From Flavobacteriales bacterium (GTDB lineage Bacteria; Bacteroidota; Bacteroidia; Flavobacteriales_F; PHOS-HE28): a stretch of 64,000 bases of DNA. A program made the position numbers and the translations under genes. Below, piece after piece: positions 25,901 through 34,519 of the stretch; the stretch's first letter is position 1; each line of letters begins with the position of its first letter. Below the pieces are notes generated by a model. The model did not search any database. It was not told where the DNA came from and worked only from the letters and a program-made list of their open reading frames with translations. The stretch is taken from NCBI GenBank assembly GCA_016710965.1, contig JADJTW010000005.1, positions 203,317 through 267,316 on the forward strand. The letters run 5' to 3'.

Positions 25901-28141
25901 ATGCTCTTCCTCTCGGCCTGGTCGCTCACCGTGGCGGCATCAGGGCAATGCAGCATCAACGGCATCGTGCGTGGACCCGACGGTCCGGTGCCATATGCGA
26001 ACGTTGTTGTCGCAGGCACCGTGCTGGGCGTTTCGACCGATGCCGATGGGCGCTTCGAACTTCGTGAGCTGCCTTGCGAACGCACGCGCATCGCAGCCAG
26101 TGCGGTCGGCTACCAACGGACCGAGCGACTATTCGATCTGCAAGGCGGCAAACCACTGGATGCGGTGGTCATTTCCATTCCGAGCAGTTCCACCGAATTG
26201 GAAGAGGTGGTGATAACGGGCACCATGCGCGAGGTGCTGCGCTCGGAGAGCCCCATCCCGGTGGAGGTGATCACGCCCGCGTTCCTGCGCCGCAATCCGA
26301 GCCCAGCGCTATTCGATGCGGTGGGACAGGTGAACGGTGTGCGTCCCCAGATCAACTGCAGCGTTTGCAACACCGGCGACATCCACATCAACGGCATGGA
26401 AGGCCCGTACACCATGGTGCTTATCGATGGCATGCCCATCGTGAGCGGATTGAGCACGGTGTACGGCTTGAGCGGGATACCCACCAGCCTGGTGGAGCGC
26501 ATGGAGGTGGTGAAGGGGCCGGGTTCGGCACTGTATGGCAGCGAGGCCATGGGCGGCATCATCAATGTGATCACGAAGGGCCCGGTGCTGGCGCCCTTGG
26601 TCAGTGCCGACGCCATGTCGACCTCCTGGGGCGAGCACAATGTCGACCTCGGCCTGCGCTTGGGCGAAGGCAGGCTGAAGGGACTTCTTGGAGTGAATGG
26701 ATACCGGTATGGCGATCCGCGCGACGACAACGGCGACGGATTCACCGATGTGACGTTGCAGGAACGGGTCTCCATCTTCAACAAGCTGAGCATCCAACGG
26801 CCTGATCGAAAGCAAGCGAGCCTGGCGGCGCGTTACGTCCATGAGGACCGTTGGGGCGGCGACATGGATTGGACCCCGGCTTTCGCTGGAGGAGATAGCG
26901 TCTACGGTGAATCGATCGCCACGCGGCGTTGGGAGATCATCGGGCAATACCACCTGCCGGTGAACGAACGTGTGCTCGCACAGGTATCCTTCAACAACCA
27001 TGACCAGCGGAGCTGGTATGGGATCGTCCCCTTCAATGCAGCCCAGCGGGTCCTGTTCGGCCAGGTGCATTGGAGCCGGAAATTCGGTGCGGGACATGAA
27101 GCGCTGACGGGTATTGCGCTCAGGCACACTTTCTACAATGACAACACGGTTGGAACATCCACGGTGCTGGAGGGCATTCGCAAGGACGCTCCACAGCGCA
27201 AACCACTACCGGGCTTTTTCGTGCAGGATGAATGGCGGGTGAAGGACCAGCACGCCCTACTGCTCGGGTACCGACTGGACCACGACCGGGACCATGGGCT
27301 GGTGCATTCCCCACGCATGGCGTGGAAGTACGTGCCCAGCGGGCGGTTGACGGTGCGTGCCAGCTTCGGCACCGGCTATCGCGTGGTGAATCTCTTCACC
27401 GAGGACCACGCGGCGCTCACGGGGTCGCGTACCGTGGTGATCGCCGAGGACCTGCGGCCCGAGCGCTCGTGGAACGGGACACTGAACCTCGTTCGGAAGT
27501 GGCCATCGGAGAAGCGCTTCTTCGCCATCGACGCCTCGATCTTCCACACGCGCTTCAGCAATCGCATACTGCCCGACTATGCAACGAGCGCCGATGCGAT
27601 CTTCTACCGGAACCTGCACGGATTCGGTGTTGCGCAAGGCGTCAACCTCAACTTCGAGGGCCGGATCGGCACCAACATGAAGGCCGTGGCCGGAGGGACC
27701 TTCATGGATGTGCATACCGAACAGTCCGGTCGCCGTGAAGAGCAGTTGTTCGCGCCCACGTGGTCGGGCACGTTCATGCTGGGCTACGAACACCGATCAC
27801 GTACCGGTCTTGATCTCACCGGCCAGTGGTACGGCCCCATGCGGCTTCCCTTGCAACCGAACGATTTCAGGGCGGAATGGTCCCCTTGGTACGCCATCGT
27901 CAACGTACAGGTGAAGCACCGCTTCAGCGAACGGATCGAAGCGTACGGCGGAGTGAAGAACCTGCTCGATTTCGTGCCGATAGACCCTCTCATGCGCCCC
28001 TTCGATCCGTTCGACCGCCATGCTGCGGACACGGTCTCCAATCCGAACGGTTACACCTTCGATACAGCATACATGTACGCGCCGATGCAGGGGGTTCGAG
28101 CCTTCGCCGGTGTCCGGTACACGCTTCAAGGCGGGGAGTGA
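25901..28141 (+). CDS. TonB-dependent receptor, probable manganese (or other metal) uptake
   Basis: The start is either this ATG (MLFLSAWSLTVAASGQ) or a GTG 4 codons earlier. The order is signal peptide, a CarboxypepD-reg-like domain (CSINGIVRGPDGPVPYANVV), plug domain (RPQINCSVCNTGDIHINGM, DGMPIVSGLSTVYGLSGIP, RMEVVKGPGSALYGSEAMGG) and a 22-strand barrel ending in GVRYTLQGGE. No TonB box or ExbBD is nearby. Because it shares an operator with mntR, its substrate is inferred to be manganese or a manganese complex. Siderophore or cobalamin uptake remains possible. Confidence 0.85.
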   Translation: MLFLSAWSLTVAASGQCSINGIVRGPDGPVPYANVVVAGTVLGVSTDADGRFELRELPCERTRIAASAVGYQRTERLFDLQGGKPLDAVVISIPSSSTELEEVVITGTMREVLRSESPIPVEVITPAFLRRNPSPALFDAVGQVNGVRPQINCSVCNTGDIHINGMEGPYTMVLIDGMPIVSGLSTVYGLSGIPTSLVERMEVVKGPGSALYGSEAMGGIINVITKGPVLAPLVSADAMSTSWGEHNVDLGLRLGEGRLKGLLGVNGYRYGDPRDDNGDGFTDVTLQERVSIFNKLSIQRPDRKQASLAARYVHEDRWGGDMDWTPAFAGGDSVYGESIATRRWEIIGQYHLPVNERVLAQVSFNNHDQRSWYGIVPFNAAQRVLFGQVHWSRKFGAGHEALTGIALRHTFYNDNTVGTSTVLEGIRKDAPQRKPLPGFFVQDEWRVKDQHALLLGYRLDHDRDHGLVHSPRMAWKYVPSGRLTVRASFGTGYRVVNLFTEDHAALTGSRTVVIAEDLRPERSWNGTLNLVRKWPSEKRFFAIDASIFHTRFSNRILPDYATSADAIFYRNLHGFGVAQGVNLNFEGRIGTNMKAVAGGTFMDVHTEQSGRREEQLFAPTWSGTFMLGYEHRSRTGLDLTGQWYGPMRLPLQPNDFRAEWSPWYAIVNVQVKHRFSERIEAYGGVKNLLDFVPIDPLMRPFDPFDRHAADTVSNPNGYTFDTAYMYAPMQGVRAFAGVRYTLQGGE

Positions 28142-28183
28142 TCCCGGGAACATCGGTGTACCGGCCGCTGTTACATTCACGCC

Positions 28184-28348
28184 ATGTTCCTCAAGCGCAT
28201 CCTGCATTACCTGGATCCCCGCACGCTCTTCGGCAGGAGCGATCCCAACTCGAGCCTGCGCTTCATGCACGGCGTCAACCGCATCAGCTTCTTCCTCTTC
28301 CTGTTCTGCGTGGTGGTCATGGTCGTGCGGGCGTGCAGCAAACCGTAG
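28184..28348 (+). CDS. DUF6728 family small membrane protein
   Basis: The 54-residue product reads MFLKRILHYLDPRTLFGRSD then a conserved core LRFMHGVNRISFFLFLFCVV and ends VRACSKP. The MHG(I/V)NRIS motif followed by one transmembrane helix is characteristic of a small Bacteroidota-specific family. Function unknown. It stops one base before the start of the next small gene, so the two are cotranscribed. Confidence 0.75.
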   Translation: MFLKRILHYLDPRTLFGRSDPNSSLRFMHGVNRISFFLFLFCVVVMVVRACSKP

Positions 28349-28349
28349 C

Positions 28350-28586
28350 ATGACCGAGCTGGCGTTCATCAAGCTGCATCGCTCCGAGCGGCTCGCATGG
28401 GTGCGATCGCACGGCGAGTACCTGGGCTCGCGCGGCCACGGAGGCCATCGCGTGCATCTCTACCGCCTGGATGGCTTCTTCGCCGAAGTGTGGATGAGGA
28501 TCGGCCTTGAACAGGTCGAATGGATCGAAGTGGCCCGCAACGCCGAAGTGCTCAGTGAATACGTCCGGATCGACGTCCGGCTCTGA
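28350..28586 (+). CDS. Small conserved hypothetical protein
   Basis: The 78-residue soluble protein (MTELAFIKLHRSERLAWVRS ... VRIDVRL) follows the DUF6728 gene with one base between stop and start. It is rich in His and charged residues with alternating strands (HRVHLYRLDGFFAEVW, IGLEQVEWIEVARNAEVL). I do not recognise the family. It is convergent with the SET-domain gene, whose stop lies 9 bases away. Confidence 0.6.
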   Translation: MTELAFIKLHRSERLAWVRSHGEYLGSRGHGGHRVHLYRLDGFFAEVWMRIGLEQVEWIEVARNAEVLSEYVRIDVRL

Positions 28587-28594
28587 CGCCATGC

Positions 28595-29188
28595 TCAGGC
28601 CGCCTCCAGCTCAGGCACGGGGCGTTCTGCTGGAATGGGGCGATCGGCCTTCGGCGTCTTCTTCACGGGCTCCTCGCGCCAGTTCGGGAACACCTTGGCC
28701 ACGTCGCGCACTTTCTTCCCCTTCAGCATGGTGCCCCGGCACTTGGGTGAGCCGCAACGGCAGGCCCAGGTGCGCAGGAGCTTCGGGGTGTACGGCACGT
28801 CGAAAGCAAGGCTGTAGTCATAGATGATCTCCTCGCCAGGCTTTATGGAACGCAACGCTTCGATGATCACGCGGTCCTTCTTCGGGTCGGGCTTCTTCTT
28901 GTTCTCGCTATGGATGAAGGCAACCGCGTTGGGCTCGCAGCCGGTATTTATCCAGCGGGCGATGTTGCCCTGGATATTGGCATCCACGACCCAGTGCTTG
29001 TTCAGGATGAAGAGGAAGGTGTGGCCGGTGTTGAACTCTCCTTCATAGGCGGCGTCCACATCATCGTGGGTGCGCAATTTGCCTTTGTATTCCACGATCT
29101 GCTCTCCCTTGCGGATGGTGGCGGTGGCGAACACGCCGTTGCCATGGATCTTCGAGCGACGACGTGCGATCTTCAACTTCTTCTTCAT
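28595..29188 (-). CDS. SET-domain protein lysine methyltransferase-like
   Basis: A 197-residue bacterial SET protein: RRSKIHGNGVFATATIRKGE at the start of the SET fold, NIARWINTGCEPNAVAF for the pseudoknot, KPGEEIIYDYSLAFDVPY with the catalytic Tyr, and a post-SET Cys cluster ACRCGSPKCRGTML. Such proteins methylate lysines using S-adenosylmethionine. In bacteria without histones the substrate is unknown, ribosomal or DNA-binding proteins being candidates. The motifs are intact, so activity is likely. Confidence 0.85.
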   Translation of the reverse strand: MKKKLKIARRRSKIHGNGVFATATIRKGEQIVEYKGKLRTHDDVDAAYEGEFNTGHTFLFILNKHWVVDANIQGNIARWINTGCEPNAVAFIHSENKKKPDPKKDRVIIEALRSIKPGEEIIYDYSLAFDVPYTPKLLRTWACRCGSPKCRGTMLKGKKVRDVAKVFPNWREEPVKKTPKADRPIPAERPVPELEAA

Positions 29189-29272
29189 GCAGGGGTTCGT
29201 TCAACGGGGCGCAAAGAAAGGATATGCGATCGAAGCGCCGACGATGCAGGATCGACCATCGCACCACTTCGA

Positions 29273-30700
29273 TCAGAAATAGAGCTTGCAAACGATCACA
29301 GCCGTGATCACGCACACCAGATCGGCGGTGAGCATGATGCCCAGCGTGTAACGGCTGTCCTTCACGTTCACGCTGCCGAAGTAGAGCGCTACGACATAGA
29401 ACGTGGTTTCTGCAGCCCCTTGGAAAAGGCAGGAGAGCAGTCCGGTGAGGCTGTCAGGCCCGTAGGTCTTCATGGCATCGAGCATGAATCCACGGGATCC
29501 TCCGGCACTGAAGGGACGCATGAGCGCCACAGGCACCGCATCGATCACTTCCTTGCTCACGCCAACGCTGGCCATCATCCAGGAAAGGCCGTCCATCACG
29601 ATGCCCATGAGGCCGCTGTTGCGGAAGATGCTGAGCGCCGCAAGCATCGCCAGCATGTACGGCAGTACACGCAAACCGGTGGTGAAGCCATCCTTGGCGC
29701 CATGCACGAAGCTCTCGAACATATTGGTGCCTTTCTCCCTGAAGTAGCGCTCAACCAGGAAGGCGTAGCCCACGATGAGGCCGATGATGGCCAGCAGCAT
29801 GCCATTGCTGAGGTTGTCGGTGAAATGGAACTTGGCCGTGCCTGCCAAAGAGCCGATGTAGGCCATGAGGCCGCCTATGATGCCACTGATCGCCAGCACG
29901 CCCAGCATCACCGGAATGTTGAAGAGGTTGATCCGCTGTTTGGCGGCAACGAGGAAGAGGGCCGCGAGCGTTCCAACGAACGAGGTGATGATGCACGGGA
30001 TCATGATGTCCGCAGGATTCGCTGCGCCCTGCGCTGCGCGGTAGCCGATGATGCTCGTGGGAAGCAGCGTGAGGCCTGCAGCGTGCAGGCAGAGGAACAT
30101 GATCTGGCTGTTCGTCGCGCGGTCCTTCATGGGGTTGTCCTCCTGCATGCTCTCCATCGCTTTCAAGCCGAATGGAGTGGCTGCACTATCGAGCCCAAGG
30201 AAATTGGCGGCGAAATTGAGCGTCATGAAACCGTATGCCGGGTGGTCCTTGCGCAGATCGGGGAACACGCGGTGGAAGACCGGCGAGAGGAAGCGCGCCA
30301 CCTTCTCCATGGCGCGCGAATCGATGAGCAGGTTGAGCAGGCCGCAGAAGAAAGTGAGGTAGCCGATGAGGGGCAACCAGAGGTCCATGATGGTGTTGCG
30401 ACAGGTGGCGAAGAGACCATCGGCAGGCTGCTTGCCCCGCGTGATCCTCACACTGCCAGTCCCGTTCAGTGTATAATGGTCCCTATGCACTTCGAGGCCG
30501 CCATCGCCAGCCGCACGGATCGCTTGCAGCAACGCCGTGCCTTGGAACGCAGTGGTGTCCACCTCGTTCACCACCAATGCTTCGCCCTGTTTGCCATTGA
30601 TGAGCGTGCCCAGCGAATACTGCCGGCCCATGCCGAGCATCAACAGTACATACGCGATGCTCAGGATGAGGATGAAGGTCCAGAAGCGGCTGAGGGCCAT
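29273..30700 (-). CDS. Nucleoside-recognition (Gate) domain membrane protein, SpmA-SpmB fusion
   Basis: The 475-residue protein has two Gate domains. Key segments are MDLWLPLIGYLTFFCGLLNL, FMTLNFAANFLGLDSAATPF, FGLKAMESMQEDNP, SQIMFLCLHAAGLTLLPTS, then VLPYMLAMLAALSIFRNSGL, PFSAGGSRGFMLDAMKTYGP and AAETTFYVVALYFGSVNVK. These correspond to Bacillus SpmA and SpmB, here joined. Transport function in non-sporulating Bacteroidota is unknown. A periplasmic loop with LEVHRDHYTLNG follows the first helix. Confidence 0.88.
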   Translation of the reverse strand: MALSRFWTFILILSIAYVLLMLGMGRQYSLGTLINGKQGEALVVNEVDTTAFQGTALLQAIRAAGDGGLEVHRDHYTLNGTGSVRITRGKQPADGLFATCRNTIMDLWLPLIGYLTFFCGLLNLLIDSRAMEKVARFLSPVFHRVFPDLRKDHPAYGFMTLNFAANFLGLDSAATPFGLKAMESMQEDNPMKDRATNSQIMFLCLHAAGLTLLPTSIIGYRAAQGAANPADIMIPCIITSFVGTLAALFLVAAKQRINLFNIPVMLGVLAISGIIGGLMAYIGSLAGTAKFHFTDNLSNGMLLAIIGLIVGYAFLVERYFREKGTNMFESFVHGAKDGFTTGLRVLPYMLAMLAALSIFRNSGLMGIVMDGLSWMMASVGVSKEVIDAVPVALMRPFSAGGSRGFMLDAMKTYGPDSLTGLLSCLFQGAAETTFYVVALYFGSVNVKDSRYTLGIMLTADLVCVITAVIVCKLYF

Positions 30701-30778
30701 GCTGCGAAGTAGGCGAGGGCCGACCAGCAGCGGAGGCCTAGGTCCTGCGGACGGTGAACAGCGAAGTGTGGAAGACGA

Positions 30779-31579
30779 TCAAACTGGCAGCAACGCACTC
30801 AACCCATAGACCATCGGCAGCACGCCTTCCATGCCTTTGATGCGGTACAACCCATCCTCGCCCTTCACAGTATTCGCGAAGCAGTCGTGCGGCGATCCGT
30901 CGAGTTCAGTGAAGCGCTCGACGCGGAAGCCTTCATGGAGCAATGCGGTGAGCACTTCGCCCAGATCGTGGTTCCAGGAGTGGGAGGCCAGCTTGATGTC
31001 GGCGGAGCGGTCAGCATACGTGCCTTGTTCTTCCTCCACGATGGTCTGGCGGTTGAAGTAGGAATAGGCGACGTGCGTGAAGTCGTTGTCGAACATCCAT
31101 ACCACGGGATGGAACTCCACGAACACCAGCCGACCACCGGGCTTCAGATACCGGCGGATGTTCGCTGCCCAGGGCTTCAGGTCGGGCAGCCAGCCTATGG
31201 TGCCGTAACTGGTGAAGACGATATCAAAGCGCCCGTCGAGCTCGGAAACCGGATCGATCACGTTGCTGAGGACCCAAGAGGCTGCTGATCCACAGCGCAC
31301 GGCGAGCTTTCGCGCCTCCGCGATCGCCGCGTCTGAAATGTCCAGACCGGTCACCTCAGCACCCATGCGCGCCAGCGAGATCGTGTCCTGCCCGAAGTGG
31401 CACTGCAGGTGGAGGATCCGCTTGCCGGTTACCTCGCCAAGCAGTTCGAGTTCCAGCGCGGTGAGCGAATTCCTGCCTGCAACGAAGCTCTCGACATCGT
31501 ACATCCGCGATCCGAGATGGTGCGGCACGCGCGCGTTCCACATGACGCGATTGATCTCGAAGGCATCCCTCTCTTCCAT
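30779..31579 (-). CDS. Class I SAM-dependent methyltransferase
   Basis: The 266-residue protein contains the SAM-binding motif I in RILHLQCHFGQDTISLARMG, motif II GLDISDAAIAEARKLA, FDIVFTSYGTIGWLPDL and YLKPGGRLVFVEFHPV. This fits the Methyltransf_25/11 group acting on small molecules. The substrate cannot be read. It lies between the Gate-domain gene and the next hypothetical gene on the same strand. Confidence 0.85.
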   Translation of the reverse strand: MEERDAFEINRVMWNARVPHHLGSRMYDVESFVAGRNSLTALELELLGEVTGKRILHLQCHFGQDTISLARMGAEVTGLDISDAAIAEARKLAVRCGSAASWVLSNVIDPVSELDGRFDIVFTSYGTIGWLPDLKPWAANIRRYLKPGGRLVFVEFHPVVWMFDNDFTHVAYSYFNRQTIVEEEQGTYADRSADIKLASHSWNHDLGEVLTALLHEGFRVERFTELDGSPHDCFANTVKGEDGLYRIKGMEGVLPMVYGLSALLPV

Positions 31580-31588
31580 GCGCCGAAT

Positions 31589-32566
31589 CTAGGGCAACTG
31601 CATCTCGCGCATATCACCCTTGTCGGTGATCCAGATGTACTTCACCAGTTGCTTCACGTCCTTCTTCTGGAATCCTTCGGGCAACTGGCATGAAAGCGTG
31701 AGGTTGTAGGTGTATTGCACCGGAGGCTCGGTGAACTCCGGATGCAGCACGATATCGAACCGGCTGTACGGCACCTTGTTGTAGAAGAGGGTGCTGGGCT
31801 TGCGCACGTCGTTCACCGTCTGGCCTTTGCGCTTGCTGTTGAGGCTCATGGTGCTGTGGGCCTGGTAGGCGGTGTAGCGCTCCAGCGGGAAGTGCGCATT
31901 GCTCTGCTCCCCGGCCGTGCGGTGGCTGTCTTCGACCTTCAAGCCGAGCTTCGTGAACGCCGCGAGCTTCTTCTCCATCGCGCGCAGTGCCACGGTCCGC
32001 AACGTGTCGTAGCACGCGCCTTGATCCTGCACGATGTAGTCCACCTTCACCAGATCATAGATCTCCTCCTTCGCCGCTGCGGTGACGATCTTGTCCAACA
32101 CTTTGGCATTGCTGAAGCGCACGTGGATGTTCTTCTGGATCTCGAAGCCCGCCGGTATCTCCTGGTAGTACTTGCTCCAACCCTTGCGGATGGTCTCATA
32201 CTCGAACACCGGCACGAAGCTGAGCATGTCCACGAAGACGTCGTCCACCTCCAGCTTCTCCTTCTTCATGCGTGCCGTCAGTCCATCGATCCGCGCATTG
32301 ATCAGGCTGTCCACTTCCTCCGCCGTCTGGCCCACCTGGCTGATGTGGAAGATGGCGAGGTAGCTGTCGGCCTGCGCGTTCATCATGGCGTTCACCTCCA
32401 ACAGGAGCACGTTGCCTTGCACGGTGGCGCGCACGGGTTGCTCGGCCTGTTGGAAGAAGATGCGCGTGTTGGCATCGTAAAGGAGATTACCGCTCACTTG
32501 CGGTTGTGCCGTAAGGCTGATGGCGATGCCGCTGCTGATGGCAAAGGCGCGAAGACGTTGGTGCAT
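31589..32566 (-). CDS. Secreted protein, weakly SIMPL-like
   Basis: The start at MHQRLRAFAISSGIAISLTA gives a signal peptide. The central part has DSLINARIDGLTARMKKEKL, SFVPVFEYETIRKG, IQKNIHVRFSNAKVLDKIVT and DLVKVDYIVQD, a layout like SIMPL (DUF541) domains, but the match is weak. The C-terminal part includes YNLTLSCQLPEGFQKKDV. The product probably acts in the periplasm. Function unknown. It is 10 bases upstream of the methyltransferase gene. Confidence 0.6.
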   Translation of the reverse strand: MHQRLRAFAISSGIAISLTAQPQVSGNLLYDANTRIFFQQAEQPVRATVQGNVLLLEVNAMMNAQADSYLAIFHISQVGQTAEEVDSLINARIDGLTARMKKEKLEVDDVFVDMLSFVPVFEYETIRKGWSKYYQEIPAGFEIQKNIHVRFSNAKVLDKIVTAAAKEEIYDLVKVDYIVQDQGACYDTLRTVALRAMEKKLAAFTKLGLKVEDSHRTAGEQSNAHFPLERYTAYQAHSTMSLNSKRKGQTVNDVRKPSTLFYNKVPYSRFDIVLHPEFTEPPVQYTYNLTLSCQLPEGFQKKDVKQLVKYIWITDKGDMREMQLP

Positions 32567-32618
32567 GATGCGTGGTGCGTTGGTTTGCACCAGCGGTACA
32601 CCGTGGACCGTTGGGCGT

Positions 32619-33494
32619 TCAGTCGAGGATCTCCTCGATGTTGCCCTTGATCATCGTGCTCAGCCGGTCCATGGGCAGGTCATTGGCATCGGTGCCGAAG
32701 GGATCCTCTATGCTCTCGGCGATCAGCTCCAGACTGGCGAGCACGTAGAAGATGAACATGACGACGGGCGTGGCGAGGTAGCCGAGCGTGAATGCGAAGC
32801 CGAACGGCAGCGTGATCACGTAGATGAGGATGAACTTCTTGATGAAGCTGCTGTATGAGTAGGGGATGGGCGTGTTCTTGATGCGCTCGCACGCGCCGGC
32901 TATCTCAAGGAACTGGACCAGTTCCTTGTCCAAGGTCAGCAATTGCTCACCGGTTATGGCCCCATCGCGCAGCAGCCGGTGCGTGCGCTCGGTCATCAAT
33001 TGCATCACCTGGTTGGGCATGTGCTTGCTGCGGTCGAAGCCGGGGATCTCGGGGTGCGGTTGGGCATCAAGCTCCAGACGGGTCTTCTCCAATTGAAGGT
33101 GCAATCGCAGCTCATGGGCGAAGAGGGGGATCAGCTTGGCGTAGAAAGCGCGCGTGTTGCCATCCTCGGGCAGGTACGCGTCGATCTTCACGGCCAGGTT
33201 GCGGCTGGTGTTCACCAATTGGCCCCACAGCTTACGGCCCTCCCACCAGCGGTCGTAGGCCGTGTTGGTCCTGAAGACGAGCAGCATGCTGATGGCGAAG
33301 CCCAGCAAACTGTGCATCACAGGCAAATTGCTCACGTAGCTCTCTTTGCCCAGGTGCAGGTACCGTACTTCCACCCATCCTACCACGGCGGTGAACAGGC
33401 CCATCAGCAGCAGCCACGGCAGCGATCGGCGGAAGGTGTCCGAGCGGTGCAGCGCCAGCGCGCTGAACCAGTTGGAGGGATCGTAGGCTTGCAC
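32619..33494 (-). CDS. Bestrophin-family ion channel
   Basis: The 291-residue protein matches bacterial bestrophins (DUF204/YneE-like anion or cation channels). Segments are NWFSALALHRSDTFRRSLPW, SLLGFAISMLLVFRTNTAYD, RWWEGRKLWGQLVNTSRNLA and near the C-terminus ASLELIAESIEDPFGTDAND, which is the highly conserved IEDPFG(x)D motif. Four transmembrane helices are evident. It is followed after 2 bases by the SDR gene on the same strand, so cotranscribed. Confidence 0.93.
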   Translation of the reverse strand: MQAYDPSNWFSALALHRSDTFRRSLPWLLLMGLFTAVVGWVEVRYLHLGKESYVSNLPVMHSLLGFAISMLLVFRTNTAYDRWWEGRKLWGQLVNTSRNLAVKIDAYLPEDGNTRAFYAKLIPLFAHELRLHLQLEKTRLELDAQPHPEIPGFDRSKHMPNQVMQLMTERTHRLLRDGAITGEQLLTLDKELVQFLEIAGACERIKNTPIPYSYSSFIKKFILIYVITLPFGFAFTLGYLATPVVMFIFYVLASLELIAESIEDPFGTDANDLPMDRLSTMIKGNIEEILD

Positions 33495-33496
33495 GG

Positions 33497-34309
33497 CTAT
33501 TCGTAGTGCTTGCCTACCATGCGCTGGAACATGCGGCCCGGCAGGAGCTTCTTGGCCAGCACACTGAGGCGTTGCACGCCCTGCGCGACGAGATAATGCG
33601 TTCGCGGTCGCGGTGATGCGATCACCTGCGCCACAACGCGCGCTAGTTCCACCGGGTCGCGGCTGTAGCCGAGGCTGCCGTCCAGGATGCTCATGGCCTT
33701 TTCGTAACCGGGCTTGTGATCAGGGGTGATGGCCTGCGGGCGCAACCGGTTGGCGGCGATGTTGGTCTTGAACTCGCCCGGCTGCACGTTCACCACGTGG
33801 ATACCGAACCGTCCCACCTCGATCGCCAGTGCTTCGCCGTAGCGCTCCAACGCGGCCTTGCTCGCGCTGTAGAAGGCGCGGTAGGGCAGGCCGAAGCTCG
33901 CTGCCACGCTGGTGATGTTGATGATCAGGCCGCTCTTGCGCGCGCGCATGCCGGGCAGTACGGCGCGGCACACCCGATGGGCGCCGACCACGTTCGTGTC
34001 CAGCACTCTCATCGCGAGTTCCGGCGTGATGTCCTCAGCTGCACCCTGTATGCCTACGCCGGCGTTGTTCACCACTGCGTCGATATGCCCTTCGCGACGG
34101 ACGATCTCCGCAACGGCGTGTGCAATAGACACCTCGTCCGTGATGTCCATGGGCAGAAGGGCGAAGCCGTGCTCATGCGCACCGGTCTGTACCGATCGAC
34201 CCGTACCGTACACCGTATGGCCGATCCGTGTCAGGTAGGTGCAAATGGCCTGTCCAAGACCGCTGCTGCCACCTGTCACGAGCACCACTTTCTTCACTGT
34301 CTCCGACAT
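33497..34309 (-). CDS. Short-chain dehydrogenase/reductase
   Basis: The start at MSETVKKVVLVTGGSSGLGQ was chosen; the longer frame would overlap the SRP RNA. The cofactor motif TGGSSGLG, NNAGVGIQGAAED, the catalytic Ser in INITSVAASFG and YxxxK in AFYSASKAALERYG are all intact. At 270 residues it is a classical SDR with a C-terminal extension (VQRLSVLAKKLLPGRMFQ). The substrate is unknown. It is translated immediately upstream of bestrophin. Confidence 0.92.
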   Translation of the reverse strand: MSETVKKVVLVTGGSSGLGQAICTYLTRIGHTVYGTGRSVQTGAHEHGFALLPMDITDEVSIAHAVAEIVRREGHIDAVVNNAGVGIQGAAEDITPELAMRVLDTNVVGAHRVCRAVLPGMRARKSGLIINITSVAASFGLPYRAFYSASKAALERYGEALAIEVGRFGIHVVNVQPGEFKTNIAANRLRPQAITPDHKPGYEKAMSILDGSLGYSRDPVELARVVAQVIASPRPRTHYLVAQGVQRLSVLAKKLLPGRMFQRMVGKHYE

Positions 34310-34359
34310 GCGGCCAAGGTAGCGGGGGCGTATCGCCCTTCGGCAAGGGGTAAAAAAGA

Positions 34360-34457
34360 GGGGCAAGCGACCTGTATCACACCGCTACGACCGCCTACCC
34401 TTGCTGCCTTCCGGCCCTGGGGGATTCGACGGGAGCTGATTGTACAGGACTTGCCCC
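34360..34457 (-). ncRNA. ffs: Signal recognition particle RNA, small bacterial type
   Basis: The 5' end GGGGCAAG pairs with the 3' CTTGCCCC, closing a single long hairpin. The apex carries the SRP hallmark GGGCCGGAAGGCAGCAAGGG with a GGAA tetraloop and the asymmetric internal loop that binds Ffh. The RNA is directly followed by TCTTTTTTA (34351-34359), giving a strong intrinsic terminator. It lies between two unrelated protein genes, the SDR and a TPR protein. Confidence 0.96.
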
Positions 34458-34519
34458 GGCGGCGAATGTAGATCGCTGCCACCGATGCCGTTACGATCCG
34501 GCGATCATTCGTCCTCCAG

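Noticed and set aside
28910..30712. 600-codon plus-strand open frame
   Set aside because: Antisense shadow over the SET and Gate-domain genes with composition unlike real proteins.
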